NCBI GenBank assembly: GCA_027083485.1
Contig: JALWOO010000226.1
Coordinates: 1 to 6,811, forward strand
Origin: Amylibacter sp.
Lineage (GTDB): Bacteria; Pseudomonadota; Alphaproteobacteria; Rhodobacterales; Rhodobacteraceae
Direction of reading: 5' to 3'
Length of the DNA: 6,811 bases
Shown: positions 1 to 6,264 of the stretch, in pieces
How the letters are laid out: every line of letters starts with the position of its first letter
Position numbering within the stretch: position 1 is the stretch's first letter
The notes under the pieces: model-generated
Database searches by the model: none
What the model saw: only the letters and a program-made list of their open reading frames with translations
Told to the model about the DNA's origin: nothing
Program-made: the position numbers and the translations under genes

Positions 1-31
1 CCATGGTCAGGCGATGGGAGGGCGCGCCTGA
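1..31 (+). CDS. C-terminal tail of an upstream operon gene (partial)
   Basis: Reading from base 2, the frame gives ...HGQAMGGRA and a TGA at 29-31 that overlaps the next gene's ATG as TGATG. This is the overlap expected of a coupled operon, and the next gene's ribosome binding site lies inside this frame. Only nine residues are visible, so no family can be recognised. By analogy with Mrp operons, where a small NuoK-like subunit (MrpC/MnhC) precedes MrpD, it could be an MrpC-type protein, but this rests only on gene order. Confidence 0.4.
   Translation, partial: HGQAMGGRA
18..22 (+). promoter_or_regulatory. Ribosome binding site for the first antiporter gene
   Basis: GGAGG lies 8 nt before the ATG at 31. 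It is the strongest Shine-Dalgarno match at the left end and fixes that start codon. It sits inside the coding frame of the upstream gene tail. Confidence 0.7.
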
Positions 32-1578
32 TGTCAGCCGAAGTCCAGAACACCGCCTTGTCGCTGTATGAGCAACTGCCGGTTTTGCAAATCATGATCC
101 CGTTTCTGGCGGGGCCGCTGATCGTGTTGTTTGGCAGCCGTGCGCTGGCATGGCCTATGGCTTTTGCCGCCAGCATTGCAGCGCTGGTCATTGCGGTGTT
201 GCTGTTGTTGCAGGTGATTGATGGCGGCTTTATCAGCTATCATCTGGGGGGCTGGGCACCGCCGATCGGGATCGAGTACCGGATCGATGCGGCCAATGCG
301 CTGGTGCTGGTGCTGATTGCTCTGATCGCCGTGGTGGTGCTGCCTTTTGCCAAAGTCTCCGTTGCTGCCGAAATTCCACGCCGTCACCACGCACTGTTTT
401 ATGCGATGTTTATGCTGTGCTTTACCGGCCTGATGGGCGTGGTGATCACAGGGGACGCCTTTAACGTCTTTGTTTTCCTCGAGATTTCCTCTCTTTCCAC
501 CTATGTTCTGGTGGCCAAAGGAGCCAGCAAGGACAAGCGCGCCCTGAGCGCGGCCTATGATTACCTGATTATGGGCACCATTGGCGCGACCTTCTTTGTG
601 ATCGGGCTGGGCTTTTTGTATATGGCCACCGGCACGCTGAATATGGCGGATCTGGCGGACCGGATCGCGCTGCTTGGTCCCAACCGCACGGTGCAGGCGG
701 GGTTTGCCTTTATCGTGATCGGCATGGCGCTGAAGGCGGCAATGTTCCCGCTGCATCACTGGTTGCCGAATGCCTATAACTATGCGCCTTCGGCGGTAAC
801 GGTATTTTTGGCCGCAACGGCGACCAAGGCGGCGGTTTATGTGATCCTGCGGTTTATGTTTTCGGTGTTTCAGCCGGAATTTGTCGCCGATAGCGGCATT
901 GCCACCTATATCATCGGGCCGCTGGCGGTGCTGGCGATGTTCGTGGCCAGCTTTATTGCCGTGTTCCAGAACAATTTCAAACGCATGCTGGCCTATTCCT
1001 CGATTGCGCAGATCGGCTATATGCTGCTGGGGATTTCGTTTTTCAACCACAACGGCCTGACCGCCACCATGGTGCATCTGTTCAACCACGGTATCACCAA
1101 AGCGGCGCTGTTCATGGCCGTCGGCGCGCTGGTGCTGCGCACAGGTACCACGTTTTACGACCGCATAGCTGGCATGGGGCGGGTGATGCCCTTTACCGGT
1201 GCGGCGGTTGTTGTGGCCGGTCTGTCGCTGATCGGGGTGCCCGGCACGGCGGGGTTTATTTCCAAATGGGTGCTGGTACAGGCCGCATTTGATAACGGCC
1301 TGTGGTGGATGGCGCTGGCGATTATGGCGTCGAGCCTGTTGGCAGTGATTTACGTCTGGCGCGTGGTCGAGGCCCTGTATCTGCAAGCGCCGAATCCGGA
1401 TGCAGTGCATAAAGAGGCCCCGTTGATGATGATCGTGCCGATCTGGATCATGGCAGGGGCAACCGTCTGGTTCGGGTTTGATACATCGCTGACGCTGGGG
1501 GCGGCTGAAACAGCGGCCACGGCGTTGTTAAATGGCTCGTCCGGTATGGCGGAAATCGCCACATCGGCATTGCATTAG
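31..1578 (+). CDS. MrpD/NuoN-type monovalent cation/proton antiporter subunit
   Basis: A 515-residue polytopic inner-membrane protein of the proton-conducting (NuoL/M/N, MrpA/D) superfamily, with about 14 predicted hydrophobic segments. Key residues are visible: E151 in FLEISSLSTYVLVA (TM5 glutamate), K235 in KAAMFPLHHWLPNAY (TM7 lysine of the Glu-Lys pair), K266 in ATATKAAVY (TM8), K357 in HGITKAALF, and K412 in GFISKWVL (TM12 lysine, as in NuoN/NuoL/MrpD; NuoM has Glu there). NNFKRMLAYSSIAQIGYML (from about residue 314) is the usual post-TM9 signature. Length fits MrpD (about 490-520). The FEISSLSxYxLVA pattern is more MrpD-like than NuoN-like. The start is set by a GGAGG 8 nt upstream and a TGATG overlap with the preceding gene. 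It probably forms one ion-translocating module of a multisubunit antiporter with the downstream genes. Family is certain; the exact paralogue (mrpD/mnhD) and the ion are inferred. Confidence 0.93.
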   Translation: MSAEVQNTALSLYEQLPVLQIMIPFLAGPLIVLFGSRALAWPMAFAASIAALVIAVLLLLQVIDGGFISYHLGGWAPPIGIEYRIDAANALVLVLIALIAVVVLPFAKVSVAAEIPRRHHALFYAMFMLCFTGLMGVVITGDAFNVFVFLEISSLSTYVLVAKGASKDKRALSAAYDYLIMGTIGATFFVIGLGFLYMATGTLNMADLADRIALLGPNRTVQAGFAFIVIGMALKAAMFPLHHWLPNAYNYAPSAVTVFLAATATKAAVYVILRFMFSVFQPEFVADSGIATYIIGPLAVLAMFVASFIAVFQNNFKRMLAYSSIAQIGYMLLGISFFNHNGLTATMVHLFNHGITKAALFMAVGALVLRTGTTFYDRIAGMGRVMPFTGAAVVVAGLSLIGVPGTAGFISKWVLVQAAFDNGLWWMALAIMASSLLAVIYVWRVVEALYLQAPNPDAVHKEAPLMMIVPIWIMAGATVWFGFDTSLTLGAAETAATALLNGSSGMAEIATSALH

Positions 1579-1586
1579 GGGCAGGG
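1577..1586 (+). promoter_or_regulatory. Ribosome binding site deciding the start of the second antiporter gene
   Basis: AGGGGCAGGG directly follows the previous stop codon and lies 2-7 nt before the ATG at 1589. It supports that ATG over an upstream in-frame ATG at 1532, which lies 47 nt inside the preceding gene and would add 19 polar, Arg/His-rich residues ahead of the first membrane helix. Confidence 0.65.
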
Positions 1587-1588
1587 AT

Positions 1589-3058
1589 ATGGAAACCAAC
1601 ACATTGATTGCCCTTGCCCTGCTGCTGCCGATTTTGGCGATGGTGGGCAATATGGCGTTAAAAACCCTGCCTAATTTGCGTGACCTCTTTACCCTGCTGT
1701 GCGCGGTGCTGACTTTTGGCTCTGTGCTGGGCATCCTGTCCAATGTGGGCAATGGCACCAGTGAAACCGTAGCCCTGTTCGATGTGCTTCCCGGTCTGCC
1801 GATCGCCTTTAGCGTGGAGCCGCTGGGCCTGTTGTTCGCGATTGTGGCTTCCGGCCTGTGGATCGTCACCCATATTTACGGCGTCGGCTATATGCGCGGC
1901 AACAATGAATCCCATCACGCACGGTTTTTCGCCAGCTTCTCGCTGGCGATTACCGCGTCACTGGGCATTGCTTTTGCATCCAATATGCTGACCCTGTTTT
2001 TGTTTTACGAGTTGCTGACCGTGTCAACCTTTCCTCTGGTCGCCCACAAAGGCACGCCCGAGGCCGTGCGCGGTGCGCAGATTTATCTGGGTATCCTGAT
2101 CGGCACCTCCATTGCGTTTTTGCTGACCGGCATCATCTGGACCTACACCCTTGCCGGAACGCTTGATTTCACCCAGGGCGGCATTTTACAAGGCAAGGTT
2201 GCCGGCACATTGGTGCCGATCCTGCTGGCGCTTTATGCCTTTGGCATCGGCAAGGCTGCGCTAATGCCGTTTCACAAATGGCTGCCCGCCGCCATGGTTG
2301 CCCCGACGCCTGTTTCCGCCCTGCTGCATGCCGTGGCGGTGGTCAAGGCGGGCGTGTTTACCATGCTTAAGGTCGGTATTTACATTTTCGGCATTGATTT
2401 TCTGGCCGAAACCGGCGCGTCCGAATGGCTGATGTGGCTGGCGGCGTTTACGATTATCATGGCCTCGGTGATTGCCATGCAGCAGGACAACCTGAAAAAG
2501 CGGCTGGCCTATTCGACGATTTCGCAACTGAGCTATATCACCCTTGGCATGGCGCTGGCGACCAGCATGGGCGTGCTGGGGGGCGGCATGCATATCGCTA
2601 TGCACGCCATGGGGAAAATCACCCTGTTCATGTGCGCGGGCGCAATTTACGTGGCCACCCATAAAACCGAAATCAGCCAGATGCAGGGGCTTGGCCGCGT
2701 GATGCCGATTACCTTCGGGGCCTTCCTGATCGGGGCGCTGTCGATCATCGGCCTGCCACCACTGGGCGGGTCCTGGTCGAAATGGCTGTTGATGCTGGGG
2801 GCTGCGGATGCGGGCCAGCAAATCATGATTGCGGTGCTGATGCTGTCTTCCTTGCTGAACGTGGCCTATCTGTTGCCCATCGTCGGGCGCGGGTTTTTCC
2901 TGAAAGACGCAGAAAACAACGCCGTTTCCGGCATTCGCGAAGCGCCGCTGCTGGTCTGGCTGCCACCGGCGGCCACGGCCATCGGTTGCGTGGTGCTATT
3001 CTTTTATGCAGGGCATCTGCAAGCATTCCTGATGCCGATCACAGGGGTTGGACAATGA
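1589..3058 (+). CDS. NuoM/MrpD-type proton-conducting membrane subunit
   Basis: A 489-residue polytopic membrane protein, a second antiporter-like module next to the first. Core residues: E141 in FYELLTVSTFPLVAH (TM5), K222 in GIGKAALMPFHKWLPAAM (TM7), H247 and K253 in SALLHAVAVVKAGVF (TM8), DNLKKRLAYSTISQLSY (from about 300), K343 in HAMGKITLF, and K398 in SWSKWLL (TM12). The TM8 histidine and the APTPVSALLHA stretch are closest to the classic NuoM/NuoL/MrpA core, whereas the first module has MrpD-like VTVFLAATATK there, so the two are distinct paralogues, not a recent duplication. The TM12 residue is Lys, unlike the Glu of E. coli NuoM. Length matches NuoM/MrpD. Spacing to the gene before is 10 nt, and the stop overlaps the next start (ATGA). 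Role inferred: proton or cation translocation in the same complex. No electron-transfer module is visible nearby. Confidence 0.92.
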   Translation: METNTLIALALLLPILAMVGNMALKTLPNLRDLFTLLCAVLTFGSVLGILSNVGNGTSETVALFDVLPGLPIAFSVEPLGLLFAIVASGLWIVTHIYGVGYMRGNNESHHARFFASFSLAITASLGIAFASNMLTLFLFYELLTVSTFPLVAHKGTPEAVRGAQIYLGILIGTSIAFLLTGIIWTYTLAGTLDFTQGGILQGKVAGTLVPILLALYAFGIGKAALMPFHKWLPAAMVAPTPVSALLHAVAVVKAGVFTMLKVGIYIFGIDFLAETGASEWLMWLAAFTIIMASVIAMQQDNLKKRLAYSTISQLSYITLGMALATSMGVLGGGMHIAMHAMGKITLFMCAGAIYVATHKTEISQMQGLGRVMPITFGAFLIGALSIIGLPPLGGSWSKWLLMLGAADAGQQIMIAVLMLSSLLNVAYLLPIVGRGFFLKDAENNAVSGIREAPLLVWLPPAATAIGCVVLFFYAGHLQAFLMPITGVGQ

Positions 3059-3375
3059 TAAACCACAGCGAAAACGCACCGGCATCCGGCGAAGACCAGG
3101 CCGCCTATGTCAAACGGCTTGAGGCTGAAGGCTATCGCGAGATTTACATCCGCAAGGCCCTGCGCGAACATTTTGACCTGCCGGTTCAAGAGGTTATCAA
3201 GGCTTGCACCGGCCTTTCCGTGGCCCGTGAGCTGGAACTCAAGGACCTGCGCGCGCGGTTCCCAACCCTGAACGAAAACCGCCTGACGTGGAAAATTTCG
3301 CAAAGCCTGACAATCTCCAAGGATGACGCCCGTATCTGGGCACAAACCATTCTTGCACAGGAGGGGGGAGCCTAG
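3055..3375 (+). CDS. Small soluble protein of unknown function in the antiporter operon
   Basis: A 106-residue protein with no hydrophobic segment and no signal peptide, so probably cytoplasmic or peripheral to the membrane. The first 15 or so residues are polar and likely disordered. Residues 16-60 look like two or three charged helices (AAYVKRLEAEGY, YIRKALREHF, VQEVIKACTG), and 61-103 give further helices with SKDDARIWAQ near the end. One cysteine (C51) is present and no metal-binding cluster. Start ATG overlaps the previous stop as ATGA and has AGGGG 7 nt upstream (3043-3047). Codon use is like the neighbours. I do not recognise the family. Its place between two antiporter subunits, with coupled translation, suggests a dedicated accessory or peripheral subunit, or an assembly or regulatory factor. 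That role is inference; the gene itself is well supported by both junctions. Confidence 0.85.
   Translation: MINHSENAPASGEDQAAYVKRLEAEGYREIYIRKALREHFDLPVQEVIKACTGLSVARELELKDLRARFPTLNENRLTWKISQSLTISKDDARIWAQTILAQEGGA
3359..3370 (+). promoter_or_regulatory. Strong ribosome binding site for the two-helix protein
   Basis: AGGAGGGGGGAG lies 7 nt before the ATG at 3378 and within the last codons of the preceding gene. It is the strongest Shine-Dalgarno stretch in the operon, suggesting efficient re-initiation for the small membrane protein. Confidence 0.7.
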
Positions 3376-3377
3376 CC

Positions 3378-3725
3378 ATGTCCGAATATGAAACAGATCC
3401 GGCAAAGCTGCCGCGTTTGGGGCGGATGCTGCTCTGGGTCGACAAACCCGGTTCCGCAAACAAGATTTTCTATGGGTTGGCGGCAGTGTGCGTTGTGGTG
3501 TTCCTGCTGGATTTCACATACGAAAAACACGCCTATTTCGACATCGAACACATCCCCGGTTTTTTCGCCATTTATGGTTTTGTGATGTTCACCGGCCTGA
3601 TCCTCGCGGCCAAGGCCCTGCGGGTGCTGGTCAAGCGTCCCGAGGATTATTACGGCGACAAAGCGGTGGACAGTGAAATCTACCCCGAAGACCAGTTGGA
3701 AAAGGTGAACCATGATGGGCTTTGA
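3378..3725 (+). CDS. Two-helix membrane protein with RPEDYYGD motif, antiporter-associated
   Basis: A 115-residue protein with an N-terminal polar stretch (1-28), a first membrane helix at about 30-48, a short acidic/aromatic loop (49-60, YEKHAYFDIEHIP), a second helix at about 61-84, and a polar acidic tail carrying RPEDYYGD (87-94). Positive-inside reasoning (K22, R81, K86, R87 on one side, loop acidic) puts both ends in the cytoplasm and the loop in the periplasm. I recall similar short proteins, with a GFxAxYGFV helix followed by a K/R-x-EDYYD tail, beside Mrp-like and NuoL-like genes in other proteobacteria; this is memory, not a search. Two nt separate it from the 106-residue gene and its end overlaps the next start by 14 nt. 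A structural subunit bridging the large antiporter modules is a reasonable guess. It does not look like MrpE, MrpF, MrpG or NuoK/J. Confidence 0.85.
   Translation: MSEYETDPAKLPRLGRMLLWVDKPGSANKIFYGLAAVCVVVFLLDFTYEKHAYFDIEHIPGFFAIYGFVMFTGLILAAKALRVLVKRPEDYYGDKAVDSEIYPEDQLEKVNHDGL
3698..3707 (+). promoter_or_regulatory. Ribosome binding site before the NuoL-type gene, ambiguous start
   Basis: GGAAAAGGTG precedes two adjacent ATGs. Its AAGGTG end lies 4 nt from the ATG at 3712 and 7 nt from the ATG at 3715. The second is the better spaced, so the mature protein could be one residue shorter than the longest reading. Confidence 0.5.
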
Positions 3726-5415
3726 GGCATTCCCGACGGCATTTTTATTCCTGATTGGCGGGTTGATCCTGCCCTTGATCCCCAAAGGCCCGATCCGTGG
3801 CATGTACATGCTGCTGATCCCGGCGCTGGCAGCGCTGATGGTCTGGAACGTGGGCTTTGGCAATTTTGCACAAGTGCCGTTCTTTGGCTTTGATCTGGAG
3901 CTGATGCGGGTGGACGGGCTGTCGCGGATTTTCGTGCTGGTCTTCTGTCTGGCCTCGTTTCTGGGCAATGTTTACGCCTGGCACCTGCGGGATACCACGC
4001 AACAGGTGGCGGCGCTGCTCTATGCCGGTTCCGCCATAGGCGCAGCACTTGCGGGTGATCTGATCACGCTGTTTTTCTATTGGGAAGGCACGGCGATTGC
4101 CTCGGTGTTCCTGATCTGGGCGCGCGGCACCGAAGGGGCCTTCAATACCGGTATGCGGTACCTGATTATTCAGATCGGCTCCGGCGTGGTGCTGATTGCC
4201 GGTGTGGCGCTCTATTACCATGATACCGGTTCGATCCTGTTTGAAAAGATGACGCTGGGCAGCCTTGGCACATGGCTTATTTTCCTGTCTTTCGGCGTCA
4301 AGGCGGCGTTTCCGCTGTTGCACAACTGGCTGCAAGACAGCTATCCGGCGGCCACGATTACGGGCACGGTGGTGCTGTCGGCCTTTACCACCAAACTGGC
4401 GATTTACGCGTTGGCGCGGGGGTTTGCGGGTACGGAAATCCTGATCTACATCGGGGTGGTGATGACCTTGTTCCCGATCTTCTTTGCCGAAATCGAAAAT
4501 GATTTGCGTCGGGTACTGGCCTATTCATTGAACAACCAGCTGGGCTTTATGGTGGTGGGCATTGGCATCGGCACCGATATGGCGCTGAACGGTACCGCAA
4601 GCCATGCTTTCGCCCATATCCTGTATAAGGCGCTGCTGTTCATGTCGGTTGGGTCCGTGATGTTTCGCACCGGCACATCCAAAGCATCTGAACTGGGCGG
4701 GCTGTATCGCACTATGCCGCTAACGGCGATGTTCTGTCTGGTCGGGGCGGCCTCGATTTCCGCCTTCCCGCTGTTTTCCGGCTTTGTCACCAAATCGCTG
4801 GTATTGGGAGAGGCCGCCTCTGCCCAATACCAATGGGTCTGGCTGGCACTGGTGTTTGCCTCTGCCGGTGTGTTGTCCCATTCCGGCATCAAAATACCGT
4901 TCTTCATGTTCTTTGCCCACGATAGCGGCTTGCGCCCGAAAGAGGCCCCGCGCCATATGTTGATCTCCATGGGCATTACGGCAGCACTATGCATCTACAT
5001 CGGCGTATTCCCGCAAACGCTTTATGCGATCCTGCCGTTTGATATGGGCGATTATCAGCCTTATACCATGGGGCATGTGGTGGGGCAGTTGCAACTGCTG
5101 CTGTTTGCGCTGCTGGCTTTTGGCGTGCTGATGCGCACAGGGATTCACCCGCCGGAAATCCGGGCGATCAATCTGGATACGGACTGGACCTATCGCAAAG
5201 CGGCTCCTTCCGTGATCGGCTTTGCAGCCCGTGGTGTGGCCGTGATCTGGAACGCAAAGATCGCTTTCCTGTTAGGGGCATTCAACAAGGTTGTTGCGCG
5301 GCTCTACTATAGTCACGGCCCCGAAGGGCGCACGGCACGGGAATGGCCAACCGGCGCAACTGTGGTCGCAATCGCGGTGCTTTTGGCGGCGGCAATGGTG
5401 GTGGATTTCGTCTGA
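3712..5415 (+). CDS. NuoL/MrpA-type Na+/H+ antiporter subunit with short C-terminal lateral-helix-like region
   Basis: A 567-residue polytopic membrane protein of the NuoL/MrpA/MbhH branch. Core residues (counted from the first Met): E125 in FFYWEGTAIAS (TM5), K197 in FGVKAAFPLLHNWLQDSY (TM7), K228 in SAFTTKLAIYAL (TM8), NDLRRVLAYSLNNQLGF (from about 263), H298, H302 and K306 in ASHAFAHILYKALLF, and K361 in GFVTKSLVL (TM12). After a helix at about 455-475 comes an NLDTDWTYRK motif (487-496), about 45 amphipathic residues, and a last hydrophobic helix (548-566). This resembles the TM15, lateral helix, TM16 layout of NuoL but is shorter. It lacks the extra C-terminal MrpA domain (MrpA is about 800 residues), so it is not a full MrpA. 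The first 14 nt overlap the previous gene. Start may be 3715 by ribosome-site spacing. Last gene of the operon, followed by hairpins. Role inferred: terminal ion-translocating module of the complex. Confidence 0.92.
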   Translation: MMGFEAFPTAFLFLIGGLILPLIPKGPIRGMYMLLIPALAALMVWNVGFGNFAQVPFFGFDLELMRVDGLSRIFVLVFCLASFLGNVYAWHLRDTTQQVAALLYAGSAIGAALAGDLITLFFYWEGTAIASVFLIWARGTEGAFNTGMRYLIIQIGSGVVLIAGVALYYHDTGSILFEKMTLGSLGTWLIFLSFGVKAAFPLLHNWLQDSYPAATITGTVVLSAFTTKLAIYALARGFAGTEILIYIGVVMTLFPIFFAEIENDLRRVLAYSLNNQLGFMVVGIGIGTDMALNGTASHAFAHILYKALLFMSVGSVMFRTGTSKASELGGLYRTMPLTAMFCLVGAASISAFPLFSGFVTKSLVLGEAASAQYQWVWLALVFASAGVLSHSGIKIPFFMFFAHDSGLRPKEAPRHMLISMGITAALCIYIGVFPQTLYAILPFDMGDYQPYTMGHVVGQLQLLLFALLAFGVLMRTGIHPPEIRAINLDTDWTYRKAAPSVIGFAARGVAVIWNAKIAFLLGAFNKVVARLYYSHGPEGRTAREWPTGATVVAIAVLLAAAMVVDFV

Positions 5416-5459
5416 AGGTAAACCCCAAACGCTTCAATGTTTCCCAAACCCCTTATCCA

Positions 5460-5485
5460 TTTTCCCCAAATATCCCGGGGGAAAA
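5460..5485. repeat. Inverted repeat TTTTCCCC / GGGGAAAA
   Basis: TTTTCCCC (5460-5467) is perfectly complementary to GGGGAAAA (5478-5485), giving an 8-bp stem with a 10-nt loop. The right arm overlaps the next hairpin by AAA, so the two stems are mutually exclusive in part. In the + transcript the first arm has U-rich character and the second arm is A-rich, so read from the opposite strand it ends in TTTTCCCC... rather than a clean T tract. Confidence 0.6.
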
Positions 5486-5514
5486 CCCGCAGGGTTTGGG
5501 GGCAGCGCCCCCTT
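5483..5514 (+). terminator. Tandem hairpins, probable operon terminator in a dispersed repeat
   Basis: Two adjacent perfect hairpins follow the operon: AAACCC-GCA-GGGTTT (5483-5497) and GGGGGC-AGC-GCCCCC (5498-5512), each with a 6-bp stem and 3-nt loop, then only TT. The G+C stem is strong but the T tract is poor, so termination by this stem alone is uncertain. The combined core is, as I remember it, a common intergenic element in Rhodobacteraceae genomes. CCCAAACCC at 5443-5451 can also pair with GGGTTTGGG at 5492-5500, offering an alternative fold. It lies 67 nt after the NuoL-type stop codon. Confidence 0.55.
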
Positions 5515-5520
5515 GAACGC

Positions 5521-5550
5521 TTGATTTACACCACATCGTTTCCTTGCTAG
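5521..5550 (+). promoter_or_regulatory. Weak promoter candidate for the sulfotransferase gene
   Basis: TTGATT (5521-5526) could be a -35 element, with TGCTAG (5545-5550) 18 nt downstream as a poor -10 element. Transcription would start near 5557, leaving a leader of about 27 nt before the GTG at 5584. The position after the hairpins and before an independent gene fits; the -10 match to TATAAT is low. Confidence 0.22.
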
Positions 5551-5583
5551 CCTCCTGCCAATCGACCTAACCAGAGCCGCCCC

Positions 5584-6255
5584 GTGTCACAAAATCCCCC
5601 AGTCGCCTTTATCCACATCGGCAAAACCGGCGGTACCTATGTCAAACAGGTGATCCGCCACAATCAGGGTGCGGCCACAGGGATCATCCTTCCCGGCCAC
5701 ACCCCGCTTGCGGAACTTGAGGCCACCCACACGCCCGAATTACGGTTCTGTTTCGTGTTTCGCGATCCTGTGGCCCGCTTTGTGTCGGGCTTTTATTCCC
5801 GCCTGCGCATGGGCCGCCCGCAGCGCAAGGTGAAATGGTCCACACAAGAGGCCATCGCCTTCAACTTTTTCCCCACCGCGAATTCACTGGCCGAGGCCCT
5901 GAGCAGCCCTGACGACCGCCTGAAATCCGCCGCAATTTTCGCCATGAGTGCCATCCGCCACGTGCATCGGGGCTATGTGTTCCATTTTGGCCCCCAGATT
6001 GATTTCACCCTGAACGCACTGGAGCGTTTGCAGGTCTGTGTTGATCTGGAACATCTCGATCAATACCTGCCGGCGTTTCTGGATAAAATCGGCATCGCCA
6101 ATGGCCAAATCCCGCCGCGCAGCGATCCCTCCGCGAGCTATGATCGCAACCTTAGCCCGCTGGCGCAGGAAAACTTGCGGGATTTCTGGCAGGAAGAATT
6201 TGACTATTACCAGATGTTCAAGGAACTGGAACAGGGATTTTTCCCGCCGTCATAG
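5584..6255 (+). CDS. Sulfotransferase family 2 domain protein
   Basis: A 223-residue soluble protein, no signal peptide or membrane helix. The N-terminal HIGKTGGTYVK (11-21, K14) is the phosphosulfate loop that binds the 5'-phosphosulfate of PAPS, and FVFRDPVARFVSGFYSR (57-73, R60 and S68) is the 3'-phosphate-binding motif, in the order and spacing of the Sulfotransfer_2 family (HIPKTGGT ... RDPxxRxxSxY). The expected reaction is transfer of a sulfo group from PAPS to a carbohydrate or other hydroxyl acceptor; the acceptor cannot be told. Start is GTG at 5584: an in-frame TAG lies at 5548-5550 with no ATG between, and the next Met (residue 76) is beyond both motifs. No clear Shine-Dalgarno sequence precedes it (only a weak AGAG at 5573-5576). 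Length is normal for small bacterial members. It stands alone after a terminator and converges on the next gene; no glycan genes are visible. Confidence 0.88.
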   Translation: MSQNPPVAFIHIGKTGGTYVKQVIRHNQGAATGIILPGHTPLAELEATHTPELRFCFVFRDPVARFVSGFYSRLRMGRPQRKVKWSTQEAIAFNFFPTANSLAEALSSPDDRLKSAAIFAMSAIRHVHRGYVFHFGPQIDFTLNALERLQVCVDLEHLDQYLPAFLDKIGIANGQIPPRSDPSASYDRNLSPLAQENLRDFWQEEFDYYQMFKELEQGFFPPS

Positions 6256-6264
6256 GTCTTTGCC

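Noticed and set aside
34..1410. Long open frame (458 codons) on the - strand opposite the first antiporter gene
   Set aside because: It reads as a His/Gln/Arg-rich, low-complexity protein, the usual mirror image of a high-G+C hydrophobic membrane gene, and has no recognisable domain. The + strand gene is beyond doubt.
1532..1588. N-terminal extension of the second antiporter subunit to an upstream ATG
   Set aside because: It would overlap the first gene by 47 nt and add 19 Arg/His-rich residues not typical of the family, while the ATG at 1589 has a good ribosome site and starts right at the first membrane helix.
2261..2821. Open frame on the - strand opposite the second antiporter gene
   Set aside because: Same His/Gln/Arg-rich mirror composition, no family motif, and completely inside a well-supported gene.
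31..5415. Reading the operon as complex I (nuoL, nuoM, nuoN)
   Set aside because: The gene order, the two unfamiliar small genes between modules, the MrpD-like TM5 signature and the TM12 lysine in all three modules do not fit a nuo operon, although upstream sequence is needed to close the question.
3712..5415. Calling the last subunit a full MrpA
   Set aside because: At 567 residues it ends after one lateral-helix-like segment and a final helix and lacks the additional C-terminal MrpA region.
5437..5550. Possible 37-codon ORF in the gap after the operon
   Set aside because: No ribosome site at a workable distance (GAAGGT is about 17 nt away), it runs straight through the hairpin repeat, and its Pro/Arg-rich product has no recognisable feature.
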